From assembly GCF_039871655.1 (NCBI RefSeq), contig NZ_JBDPLZ010000014.1, forward strand, positions 62,001 to 126,000: 64,000 nt of DNA, given 5' to 3'. The translations under genes and the position numbers were made by a program. Below, in pieces: positions 35,182 through 43,236 of this stretch. Source of the DNA: Actinocorallia sp039871655 (GTDB lineage: Bacteria; Actinomycetota; Actinomycetes; Streptosporangiales; Streptosporangiaceae). Every line of letters begins with the position of its first letter. Position 1 is the stretch's first letter. The notes beneath the pieces are model-generated. The model was not told where the DNA came from and did no database searches. It saw only the letters and a program-made list of their open reading frames with translations.

Positions 35182-36405
35182 GTGACGGCAGACACCCACC
35201 GCACCGCATCCGCTGCACGACTCCGCGCCGCGATGGTCGACACATTGCGAAAGCAGGGCTGGATTCGCCGGCCCGAAGTCGCCGCAGCCTTCCTCGCCGT
35301 TCCCCGGGAGGTCTTCGGACCGGAGGCACCGACTCTGGAGGCCGCCTACTCGGCCGACGACGTCATCCGCACGCGCTTCAACGACCGGGGGCGGGCCATC
35401 AGCTCGGTGAGCGCGCCGTGGCTGCAGGCGGACATGATCGAAGCCGCGCGCGTCCGGGAGGGAATGCGGGTCCTGGAAGTGGGAAGCGGAGGATACAACG
35501 CAGCCCTCCTCGACGAGATCGTCGGCGAGACCGGGCACGTGGTCACTGTCGACATCGACCCCTGGGTCACCGAACGAGCCGGCCGGTTCCTCGCTCAGAG
35601 CGGCCATGCAGGCGTGACGGTGGTGACCGGTGACGCCGAGCACGCCGCCGACCCCTACGGCCCGTTCGACGCGATACTGGTCACGGTCGGCGCCTGGGAC
35701 TGCCCGTGGGGAAGGCTGCTCGCGCAGGGCGCCCGCATGGTCGTCCCGCTCGTCTTCTCGACGATCACCCGCTCGATAACGTTCGTCCGCGACGGCGACA
35801 GACTCGTGGGCGAGAACCCGACGGTCTGCGGGTTCGTCCCCATGCAGGGCGCCGGCGCCCACCCCGAGGCGGAGGCACTCCTCGCGGACGGTGCGGTACG
35901 GCTGACGATCGAGGACGATCCGGGCTTGGACGTCGCCGAACTCGACAAGGCGCTCACCGCCGCCAGGACCGAGTCCTGGACCGGAATCACGGTCGCGGGC
36001 AACGAGCCGTTCGACACCCTCAACCTCTGGATCGCGACCGCGGACACGGCCCTCGGCCAGATCTGGAAGGACCCGGCACGCACCTGTGACCTCGCCGAAC
36101 CCGCCACTCGCTGGCACTGCCCCGCCCTCATCGAGCGTGACGGCTTCGCCTATCTGGCCCTTCGCGAAGTCCCTCCGGTCGGCGACGGTCGAATCCGCTT
36201 CGAGTTCGGCGTCTACGGACACGGCCCTCACCGCACCGAACTGACCCGGCGGCTCCACGACCACATCCAGACCTGGAACCACGACCGGCGCCGCCGCCCT
36301 GGTCCCGCTTTCACCCTCTACCCGGCCGACGCCCGGGTGCCGACGCCGGCCGTCGGCCGGATCTTCCTCAAGCGCCACACGGCCCTCCTGATGCGGTGGG
36401 CCTGA
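35182..36405 (+). CDS. methyltransferase of the FxLD type (PCMT-like)
   Basis: About 407 residues from the GTG at 35182 (AGGG eight bases upstream); the GTG at 35173 is an alternative. The N-terminal half is a protein-isoaspartate-methyltransferase-like SAM domain: VSAPWLQADMIEA, MRVLEVGSGGYNAALL (motif I), VVTVDIDPWV and VTVGAWD. The C-terminal half (GFVPMQGAGAHPEAEALL, WIATADTALGQ, GRIFLKRHTALLMRW) matches the specific extension of methyltransferases found with FxLD lanthipeptides. No precursor peptide or lanthionine synthetase lies within several kilobases, so this appears to be an orphan. Confidence 0.8.
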   Translation: MTADTHRTASAARLRAAMVDTLRKQGWIRRPEVAAAFLAVPREVFGPEAPTLEAAYSADDVIRTRFNDRGRAISSVSAPWLQADMIEAARVREGMRVLEVGSGGYNAALLDEIVGETGHVVTVDIDPWVTERAGRFLAQSGHAGVTVVTGDAEHAADPYGPFDAILVTVGAWDCPWGRLLAQGARMVVPLVFSTITRSITFVRDGDRLVGENPTVCGFVPMQGAGAHPEAEALLADGAVRLTIEDDPGLDVAELDKALTAARTESWTGITVAGNEPFDTLNLWIATADTALGQIWKDPARTCDLAEPATRWHCPALIERDGFAYLALREVPPVGDGRIRFEFGVYGHGPHRTELTRRLHDHIQTWNHDRRRRPGPAFTLYPADARVPTPAVGRIFLKRHTALLMRWA

Positions 36406-36517
36406 CTCGACCTGCCCTGTCACCGGCGAACTTCTGTCCGCAGTCGATGAGGAGATCGAAAAACCGCTCGTCTGGTGGTAGCCCATCTGGTGGGCGATCG
36501 GGCGGGTCGGTCTCTTC

Positions 36518-36555
36518 GGGGGCGGATGACCGGCAAAGGATGCGGTTCCGCCCCC
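36518..36555. terminator. hairpin between convergent genes
   Basis: GGGGGCGGA pairs with TCCGCCCCC (9 bp, 20-nt loop) between the methyltransferase stop and the stop of the minus-strand secreted protein. It can serve both strands. Confidence 0.5.
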
Positions 36556-36563
36556 TGCGGACG

Positions 36564-37139
36564 TCAGACGCGCCTGTAGTGGTGCACGGAGGCGATGGTG
36601 GTGTTGGGTCCGTCGGCCTCCAGCACCAGCTTCAGGGTCTTGGAGGTGCAGGTGTACTGGCCGAAGGTCGGGATGAACGGGTCTTCCAGGCCGGCCCGGT
36701 AGTTCCTGGCGAGCTTGGCCGTGCCCGTGGGCTGATCGCCTAGGACGCTGGAGATGGTGGCGTTGCCGGTGGCGGTCTTGGGCTTGAGGGTCAGGTTGCC
36801 CGTCTTCTTCCCCATGAGGGCGGACTTGAAGGTCAGCTTCTTCTTGAAGACGTCGGTCACGGTGTAGGGGTCGCCTTCCGCGACGCCCTTGGTGACGACC
36901 TTCTTGGCGCGGGAGAAGTCGTAGGCGGCCGACTTCCTGGTGATGGTCAGCCGGGTGCCCTCACCGCCCTTGGCGTTGGCGGTGACCTCTTCGATGTGGC
37001 TCTTGAACCTGTACTTGGTGAGCTTCCAGGTGCCGACGGCGCAGGAGCCGGCCGCGGCGGAGGCCGGTGCCGGGACGGTGAAGGCCAGGCCGGCGGTCAG
37101 GGCGGCGGCCGAAAGCAGCCGGAGAGGGGTGGTGGACAA
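36564..37139 (-). CDS. secreted hypothetical protein with TTG start
   Basis: A protein of 191 residues. I chose the TTG at 37139 because AAGGAG lies eight bases before it and the signal peptide (STTPLRLLSAAALTAGLAFTV, cleavage near ASA) begins at once. The mature part starts AAGSCAVGTWKLTKYRFKSH and has just two cysteines, CAVG near its N-terminus and YTCTSK near its C-terminus. It is beta-strand rich with many Lys/Thr, like a small lipocalin-type beta barrel. Function unknown. Confidence 0.65.
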   Translation of the reverse strand: MSTTPLRLLSAAALTAGLAFTVPAPASAAAGSCAVGTWKLTKYRFKSHIEEVTANAKGGEGTRLTITRKSAAYDFSRAKKVVTKGVAEGDPYTVTDVFKKKLTFKSALMGKKTGNLTLKPKTATGNATISSVLGDQPTGTAKLARNYRAGLEDPFIPTFGQYTCTSKTLKLVLEADGPNTTIASVHHYRRV

Positions 37140-37496
37140 GTCGGTACTCCTTCGAAACGACCAGCGGCGGGGGCACTGGTGATTCAGATGACCGCCGGAG
37201 GCAAGAAGATCGGACGACTTTGGAACACGTCCCACCCGGTGACGTGAGAGGGCTTCTCGTGCCGGCCGGGAACCGGTCGGCGCGGCTCAGCGCTCAGCGG
37301 CGCCACCTGGCATGGCGAAGGCTTCTCGGAAAGACCTGTCAGACCACGCCACCATTATTCACTCACGAGCAACGAGACCTCCGACGAGCGAATTACCCAG
37401 ATGTAGACCGCAGGTGACAACTTGCTAACTAAGCTTTGCACCTCAGCCTTTCTCTCCGCCTCTCCTGCCATGGTTCTCTCTGGGGCAGGTGATGAA
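37140..37496. other. 357-bp intergenic region; holds a copy of a 27-bp sequence shared with the TetR gene at 62624-62650
   Basis: Divergent promoter space between the secreted protein and the Crp/Fnr gene. GC drops markedly from about 37340 to 37500, where the promoter of the Crp/Fnr gene probably lies. Bases 37259-37285 match 62624-62650 exactly. No gene or RNA was recognised. Confidence 0.45.
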
Positions 37497-38183
37497 GTGA
37501 ACTCTGAACACTGGCCATCAGGCAGTCTCATGGACTCACTGACGGCCGCGGAGCGTGCGGCTTTCCTCGCCGCCGGAACACGAATGCAGTACGAACACGA
37601 AAGCACGCTGATTCTCCAGGGGAACATGGATCGCGAGGTCTATCTTTTGGTCGACGGCTTCGTGCGGGTGACCGCGACCAGCGACACCGGAAACACTGCA
37701 CTGCTCGCCTTTCGGGCGAAAGGCGATCTTGTTGGCGAGTTCTCGGTACTCGACGAAAAACCCCGAAGCGCCACGGTGGAGGCCGTCGGTGCCCTTGTCG
37801 CGGTCCGCATCAGCGAGGTCCGTTTCTGGCGCCTCCTGAACGAGGCCCCGGGCATACACCACAAGATCACAAAAAGTGTTCTCCTCAAAATGCGGATGGC
37901 CACCGGGCACCGTGTCGCCAGCCGCGCGCTGGATGCCCGAGGCCGTCTGGCACGCGTTCTTTATGAGCTGAGCAGGCGGCATGGCGTGCCCAAGAAGGAG
38001 GGAATCGAGATCACCCTTCCGATCACCCAGTTCGAACTCGGCGCGCTCGCCTCCGTCAGCGAGTCCACCACCGAACGGATACTGAAGGATTTCCGCGAGT
38101 CCGGTCTCATCCGGACCCACTACCGCCGCGTCCTCATCCTCAAGACGGAGGAACTGAAGCGGTCCGCTCAGTCCATCGAATGA
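37497..38183 (+). CDS. Crp/Fnr family transcriptional regulator
   Basis: About 228 residues from the GTG at 37497 (GGGGCAGG upstream); ATG at 37470 or TTG at 37422 are alternatives with weaker sites. The cyclic-nucleotide-binding barrel spans LILQGNMDREVYLLVDGFVR to GDLVGEFSVLDEKPRSATVE, and the winged helix is ITQFELGALASVSESTTERI-LKDF. The phosphate-binding cassette GEFSVLDEKPRSATV lacks the full consensus Arg-Ser/Thr of cAMP binders in places, so the effector is uncertain. The coding sequence has lower GC than its neighbours. Confidence 0.82.
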   Translation: MNSEHWPSGSLMDSLTAAERAAFLAAGTRMQYEHESTLILQGNMDREVYLLVDGFVRVTATSDTGNTALLAFRAKGDLVGEFSVLDEKPRSATVEAVGALVAVRISEVRFWRLLNEAPGIHHKITKSVLLKMRMATGHRVASRALDARGRLARVLYELSRRHGVPKKEGIEITLPITQFELGALASVSESTTERILKDFRESGLIRTHYRRVLILKTEELKRSAQSIE

Positions 38184-38245
38184 TCTTCCTCCGCTTTCCC
38201 CGAGAAAAGGGAGTTCGCCGCGAACCCTCGGTGCATAGTAGGGCA

Positions 38246-38689
38246 ATGATCGAACCGGTGCTCGGGATCCGTCGGCTCTGCCTCGCCCTCGTGGCGGAGA
38301 GCGGACCCGGGCGGTTGCGCGGCCTGCTCGGCCCCGCGACCGCCATGGAACGCGTGCTCTGGCTCGCCGACGAACCGACCGCCGGGATCGGCATCTTTCC
38401 GCCCGGAATCGACGAGCCCCGCGCCGTCTCCGAGGCCGTCGACGCCGTCCGCAGACTCCCCGGCCTTCGGCTCGTCCTCCACGAGGGCATCGTCACCCTC
38501 GACGGTGAGTTCCAGGGACCGGGCATCGAGGACATTCGGGCCCTGGCCGCCCACGCGCTTACCCTCCCCCCGAACACCGTGCTCCTGTCCTCCCGCGTGT
38601 ACACCGACCTGCGCCGCGTGTCGGCCGCCTCCGGTTACGCCCCCGCCCCGGCCTCCCCTGTCCCCGCCTACCTCGCCGCTTTCCGGTGA
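38246..38689 (+). CDS. hypothetical protein
   Basis: A protein of 147 residues from the ATG at 38246, which lies close behind a possible -10 (CATAGT), so the mRNA may be almost leaderless. No signal or membrane segment. Visible elements are VLGIRRLCLALVAESGPGRL, RVLWLADEPTAGIGIFPPG and RRLPGLRLVLHEGIVTLDG. No recognised family. It converges with the first cassette of the large NTPase island with only 12 bp between stops. Confidence 0.5.
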   Translation: MIEPVLGIRRLCLALVAESGPGRLRGLLGPATAMERVLWLADEPTAGIGIFPPGIDEPRAVSEAVDAVRRLPGLRLVLHEGIVTLDGEFQGPGIEDIRALAAHALTLPPNTVLLSSRVYTDLRRVSAASGYAPAPASPVPAYLAAFR

Positions 38690-38701
38690 TCTACGGAAGG
38701 A

Positions 38702-39871
38702 TCAGGTGGGGACGTAGGCGACACGGGGGCCCGTGGTCTTCTGATCCTCGGTCTGGACGGCGCCGTGCAGCACCCAGGCGATCTGGCCGGCTTGGATCCC
38801 CGGCCGGGTCGCGACGTCCTCGCGGCTGACGCGGACGTTCTTCCCGGATTTCTGGCCGTCCTTCCGCGACGGGTACGGGGCGCTGAGGGGCGGAGCCGTC
38901 ACGCCGTGCCCGCGCAGCAGGCTTCCCGCGCTTTCCAGGATCCGGTCCCACCAGCTGCCTTCCCGAGGCAAGGGCACCGGAACCACCCCACGGACCGCCT
39001 CATCGACGCTGAGCAGGACATCGGCCTTCCTGCCGTCCTGACCGGAGACCGAGCCGAACGCCAGATTCGTCAGCTTGGCATAGTCCTCGATGAGCTCGTC
39101 GTCGAAAGCCTCCAGGGTCTCCTTGCCGGCGGAGCCCAGGGAATGGCCGTTGCGGACGGCCGGATCGTGCTTGGCGAACCACAACATGGCCTTCGCCACC
39201 CTCTCCAGATAGCCGAATCCGTCCTCTCCGGCCCGGGGCAAGGCCCCGGGATCGGGAACGCCGGGATAGCCGAGCTCCGCCAGCGGAGGCACGAGGAACC
39301 CGCCCCCTGCCTGGACCTCGCATTCCGGAAGCCGTGCGGCGGCCTCCGCCGCACGGGCTCGGAGCGCGTCGGCGTCCGCGGACGGCAGCCGCAGCGCGAG
39401 CAGATGCAACCTCTCCCACAGGAGCTCCGTATCTGCGGCGTCGGACCCGTTCTCCACAAACACCGGCAGATACGGCCTGGCCACTGGATCCTCGCCGAGC
39501 TCCCTCCAGAGCCGGCCCAGCTCGACGGCGAACAGCTCACGCGGTTCGGGTTCCGACAGGGGTACCGATTCTGGCTCCGGTTCGACGGCGACCGACGCGG
39601 TCGCCTCCTGCGCGGGCTCCGGCGGTGGCTCCTCCCCCGGAGTGGTCTCAGCCGACGAAGCCCCGGGCTCACCCGGCGCGGCCAGCAGTTCCTCCAGAAC
39701 GTCGCGCAGCTCGGCGTAGAGTCTCCGGAGCGGGACGTCCCCGAGCCCGTCCTGGTCGTTCACGCCGAGCGTCAGCTCGACGGTCCACTGGATCAGCCGC
39801 CGACGCGTCCGGTCCACACCGTGCTCCGCCTCGTCCGCCAGGATCCGGCCCACCGTTTCCGAGAATTCCAT
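38702..39871 (-). CDS. cassette 1 partner protein (SrfA-position, unknown function)
   Basis: A protein of 389 residues. A helical N-terminus is followed by a Pro/Glu-rich linker (about residues 70-110) and a C-terminal domain. That domain aligns by eye with the 417-residue protein ending cassette 2: LLWERLHLLALRLPS...GGGFLVPPLAELGYPGV here, RVWEHLHAACWW...GGEWLVTPHPGLGVEGV there; both end with a tryptophan-containing GQIAWVLHGAV / GHVLWPLRVGY segment. The ATG shares one base with the stop of the large ATPase gene (TGATG). It is always third in the cassette, so it is probably an adaptor or effector for the two NTPases. No catalytic motif is seen. Confidence 0.65.
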   Translation of the reverse strand: MEFSETVGRILADEAEHGVDRTRRRLIQWTVELTLGVNDQDGLGDVPLRRLYAELRDVLEELLAAPGEPGASSAETTPGEEPPPEPAQEATASVAVEPEPESVPLSEPEPRELFAVELGRLWRELGEDPVARPYLPVFVENGSDAADTELLWERLHLLALRLPSADADALRARAAEAAARLPECEVQAGGGFLVPPLAELGYPGVPDPGALPRAGEDGFGYLERVAKAMLWFAKHDPAVRNGHSLGSAGKETLEAFDDELIEDYAKLTNLAFGSVSGQDGRKADVLLSVDEAVRGVVPVPLPREGSWWDRILESAGSLLRGHGVTAPPLSAPYPSRKDGQKSGKNVRVSREDVATRPGIQAGQIAWVLHGAVQTEDQKTTGPRVAYVPT

Positions 39872-42800
39872 CAGTGCCTTCCACTGAACGGGTCGCGGTC
39901 CTTATTGAACTCCGGCTTCACGTCTTCCATCTGCACGCGCAGCACGGAACCGGCGTTCCGCTCGAGGTCGCGCAGGGAGTCGGCCTTCCAGTAGGACAGG
40001 TTCCCTCGGTGCAGCACCAGGGTCCCCTGCGCGTCGAGGGAGACGACGTACCGGGCGTTGGCGTCGCGGTTCGGCGGGGTGAGGGGCTGCAGCTCCTCCT
40101 CCCTGCCGCCGGGCCACCGCAGGAAGAAGTGGTAGTCGTCGTCCTCGGGCGGGCTGAACAGCGTCTCGGAGATACGGCCCGGCCGCGGCTTGAGGTTGGC
40201 GTCATCCGACTCCCGGAAGAACTCCCCGAAGTATTCGGTGACGTCGTCGTCGGGCCCCGGCAGCCAAATGGGGAACAGCAGCTGCCTGTCGGAGTCTGCG
40301 CAGTCCTTGCGGTACCCCCGTCGCACCCACACCTCTGCGGGCAGTTCACGCAGCCGGTTCTCGATGGGGTTCCAATATTTCTCGGCCAAGTGGTCCTGGA
40401 TCCGGATCGTGTCGCCGACATGCGCCAGGCACACGTAATGCGGCCGTCCCTGGCACAGGTTGAGGTACGGGGTCAGCATCTCGTCGATCTCCAGCTGCGC
40501 CCGCACCAGCGACCGCCCCTTGCCGTGCGCGGTGGCGCTGAACATCTCCTTCCGCACCTCGATCTTCTCCCGGACCGCGTACCGTTCGTAGTTGAACGCG
40601 CCCCACCCGATGGATCGGCCGGCCCGCAACGGACGCAGCACCCGGAAGCTCGGCATGAGGTCATACCACCTGTCACTGCGCGCGCCCGTCCGGCCGTCGT
40701 CCAGTTCGGTCATCCGGGTTCCCGCCCGCAGCAGCGGCGTCGTGTCCCTGCCCATCAGCGCGAGCACCAGGGAGCATGGCACCGACACCCTCAGGTTGTC
40801 CACGTTGACGAACAGCTGGGTCCAGCCCTTGCTCAGTGCCTCCACCGCCGACTCGACGCCTTGGGCTCGGTTGCGCAGTGCCTGGCCCCAGGCAGCCCCG
40901 ATGGAGGCGGCCTCCTTGGCGAACTGGGTCTCGACGGTAACGGCCGCGCGGTTCCACTCGACGCTGTCGACCTCGAATCCGCCGCCGCGCCGCTCGACCG
41001 CCCCGAGTTCGGCCAGGACGACCTGCCTGGTCAACGGCATCATGCTCGTCTTGCCCGACAGGACGACCCGGTCGAGGCGCTCGCCCTTCAGAGTCTCGCC
41101 GACCAGCCAGGTCGCGAGCTGGACCGCCTCGGCGAGCACCGGCCGGAGCAACCGGTGCAGGTCGGTAGCGGCCAGCCGCAGACCGTTCTCCGGGACCAGC
41201 TGCCCCAGGCTCTCGTCGATCAGGGACGTGACCTGCCGGAGCCGGAACGCCTCGACGGTGTAGGACTCCTGCCCGCCCCCACCGAGATCGATCTTCACAT
41301 CCTCGGCGAGCTTCCACAGCACGTCGAAGGCCTGCCTCTTGCCGCCGTCGGCCCAGTTGGTGGGCAGCACCGAGTTCAGCCGGTCCCGCAGCGCCGGGGG
41401 CGCCGGGACGTCCGCACCGGACTCCAGGAGCACCTCGACGAGCGACTTGGACGCGTCCTGCTCGAGGTCGACGAGCGCCCTGACCCGTTCGCGCTCCGCC
41501 GGATGGTCCGTTCCCCGCGCCATCGCGTCAACGAGCGCGGCCTTGATCCAGTAGCAGACCCGGAGCGTGAGGTAGTCGCCTCCGAGCTGGGGGTCCCCGG
41601 TCGAGTTCAGCACCTCGGGGCGGACCTCGTAGTAGCGGCCGCGGACCAGGTCGTCGCACTCCGGGTCCGGCTCGGTGCGATCGATGAGCGTCAGCCTGAT
41701 CAACGCTATGTCGGTGGTGCCCGCGCCAATGTCCAGTACGAGCATGTTCTGCGTCCACGTCGGCGGGTCGTCACCGATCCGCCGCGCGCGGGCACGCAGC
41801 GCCCCGACGCCGAACTCGCGCCGGTTGCTGCCGAAGTCCCGCAACAGGAAGAACAGGCCCGCGGCGACGCTCTCGTCGAAGTCGGTGACCGCTACCTCCA
41901 TCCGCAGCGTCTTCTCGATCAGGTCGCGCAGCCGCTGCCTGGCACCCGGCGGTGTCACCGTCGGATAGGTGACGACCAGTTCCGTGAGGGCCGACGGATG
42001 GCCCTCCCTGTCCTCGTGGACGAAGGACTCGGCGCTCTCCACCAGATGTCGGTAGACATGCGCGATGAGGTCGAGACTGTCGGCCTGCCGTCTGTCCCTG
42101 CCGGTGCTGTCCGGGACGGGGACGGGCTCCATCAGCCGTGATTTCAGCCCGCGGACCGCCCCGGCGCCGTCCTGACCCATCTCGATGGAGACCGGATGAC
42201 CGAGTCTGGGAGTGACGACACTGGGAATCTCGTACCGGTCGTTCTCCTTGTCGAACTTGACCCGGTGCAGGAAGTACTCGGCCAGCGGCGGCACGCTGAA
42301 CGCCTGATCGTGGAGGGTGAGGAGCCTGGGCGCGAGCCAGGCGCGCAGGGCGGGGCCCGCCACTGCCAGCCTGTTCTCCAGGGCCGCGGTCACCGCATCG
42401 AGCAGCGGATCGACGCCGACCGACAGCCTGGCCGGCCCCCGCAGCCAGCCGATGATCGTGTCGAGGGGCACCCCGTCGAGTTCCGGATCAGCTCCCGCCA
42501 GGTCGCCGGAGAGCAGTCTGAGCTGCGCCTCCCAGGCCTGGCACAGCTCGGGAACATCCTCGGGACCTTTGGCGAGCAGGTCGGCGAGCGCGCCGCGCAT
42601 CCGGGTCGCCTGCCCGGGGTCGATCACCATGGCGGGTGCGTCGGAGTCGTCGAAGACGGTCACGGTCGAGGATGAGTAGCCGAAGTCGACAGCGGCGAAA
42701 CCGGCGAATCTCACCCTTCCCTCTAGATTTCGGATGGGCGCGGGGACCCGGACGTGCTGCGTCTCCTCGTCGAGATCCAGAGCCTGCGGCGGCACCGGTG

Positions 42801-43236
42801 TGCGCGGCGCTATGAATCTCAGGGAGACGTGGGCCTCGCGGGCCGTCGCGACCCGGTCCGGTCCCGCGAACACGTATTTCCAGCTCGCCCGGAGCGTCAC
42901 AGGACGCCCCGCGGAGGCCTGGAAAGCCGGAATGAGCACGTTCTCGAAGACCATTTTGCCGCCGGACAGCAGCGCCGGCGAGGTCATCCAGCCTACGGAC
43001 GGCTCAGGCCGCCACGACTCCTCGATCACACGCCGCGCCTGCCCCTGGTCGCCGATGTCGCCGGCGACCTCCACCCGGACCTCCTGCAACTCGAACTGCG
43101 CCCCGTGGCCCTCGTCCGTCCTGGCCAGCACCTCGGGCAGCACGTACACGCCTTCGTGCTCATACAGGTCGAACGTCTCGTTGCCCGTGTAGCGGACGTG
43201 CTCTCCGCCCGCTTGGAACACCAGGTTAAGCCGCAT
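39871..43236 (-). CDS. cassette 1 SrfB-like Hsp70/actin-fold ATPase
   Basis: A protein of 1121 residues. An N-terminal ~175-residue beta-rich extension precedes the ATPase core: phosphate-1 loop AAVDFGYSSSTVTVF (181-195), LVVTYPTVTPPGARQRL (~420), phosphate-2 loop MLVLDIGAGTTDIAL (498-512), STGDPQLGGDYLTLRVCYWI (~545-565), adenosine motif RVVLSGKTSMMPLTRQVV (~723-740) and FAKEAASIGAAWGQAL. A ~300-residue C-terminal part of unknown fold ends in DPFSGRH. Length and order fit the SrfB virulence-factor family. It overlaps the upstream GTPase by 11 bp and the downstream partner by 1 bp. Confidence 0.75.
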   Translation of the reverse strand: MRLNLVFQAGGEHVRYTGNETFDLYEHEGVYVLPEVLARTDEGHGAQFELQEVRVEVAGDIGDQGQARRVIEESWRPEPSVGWMTSPALLSGGKMVFENVLIPAFQASAGRPVTLRASWKYVFAGPDRVATAREAHVSLRFIAPRTPVPPQALDLDEETQHVRVPAPIRNLEGRVRFAGFAAVDFGYSSSTVTVFDDSDAPAMVIDPGQATRMRGALADLLAKGPEDVPELCQAWEAQLRLLSGDLAGADPELDGVPLDTIIGWLRGPARLSVGVDPLLDAVTAALENRLAVAGPALRAWLAPRLLTLHDQAFSVPPLAEYFLHRVKFDKENDRYEIPSVVTPRLGHPVSIEMGQDGAGAVRGLKSRLMEPVPVPDSTGRDRRQADSLDLIAHVYRHLVESAESFVHEDREGHPSALTELVVTYPTVTPPGARQRLRDLIEKTLRMEVAVTDFDESVAAGLFFLLRDFGSNRREFGVGALRARARRIGDDPPTWTQNMLVLDIGAGTTDIALIRLTLIDRTEPDPECDDLVRGRYYEVRPEVLNSTGDPQLGGDYLTLRVCYWIKAALVDAMARGTDHPAERERVRALVDLEQDASKSLVEVLLESGADVPAPPALRDRLNSVLPTNWADGGKRQAFDVLWKLAEDVKIDLGGGGQESYTVEAFRLRQVTSLIDESLGQLVPENGLRLAATDLHRLLRPVLAEAVQLATWLVGETLKGERLDRVVLSGKTSMMPLTRQVVLAELGAVERRGGGFEVDSVEWNRAAVTVETQFAKEAASIGAAWGQALRNRAQGVESAVEALSKGWTQLFVNVDNLRVSVPCSLVLALMGRDTTPLLRAGTRMTELDDGRTGARSDRWYDLMPSFRVLRPLRAGRSIGWGAFNYERYAVREKIEVRKEMFSATAHGKGRSLVRAQLEIDEMLTPYLNLCQGRPHYVCLAHVGDTIRIQDHLAEKYWNPIENRLRELPAEVWVRRGYRKDCADSDRQLLFPIWLPGPDDDVTEYFGEFFRESDDANLKPRPGRISETLFSPPEDDDYHFFLRWPGGREEELQPLTPPNRDANARYVVSLDAQGTLVLHRGNLSYWKADSLRDLERNAGSVLRVQMEDVKPEFNKDRDPFSGRH

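Noticed and set aside
34900..36700. A lanthipeptide precursor next to the FxLD-type methyltransferase
   Set aside because: I looked on both strands for a short frame with an FxLD motif and a Cys/Ser/Thr-rich core and did not find one.
35152..37349. A 14-base repeat (CTGTCAGACCACGC) at 35152 and 37336
   Set aside because: Matches of this length are expected several times by chance in a window of this size.
39334..42141. A 935-codon open frame on the plus strand opposite the SrfB-like gene
   Set aside because: Low-complexity Arg/Pro/Gln composition, no domain motifs and antisense to an ATPase with intact motifs.
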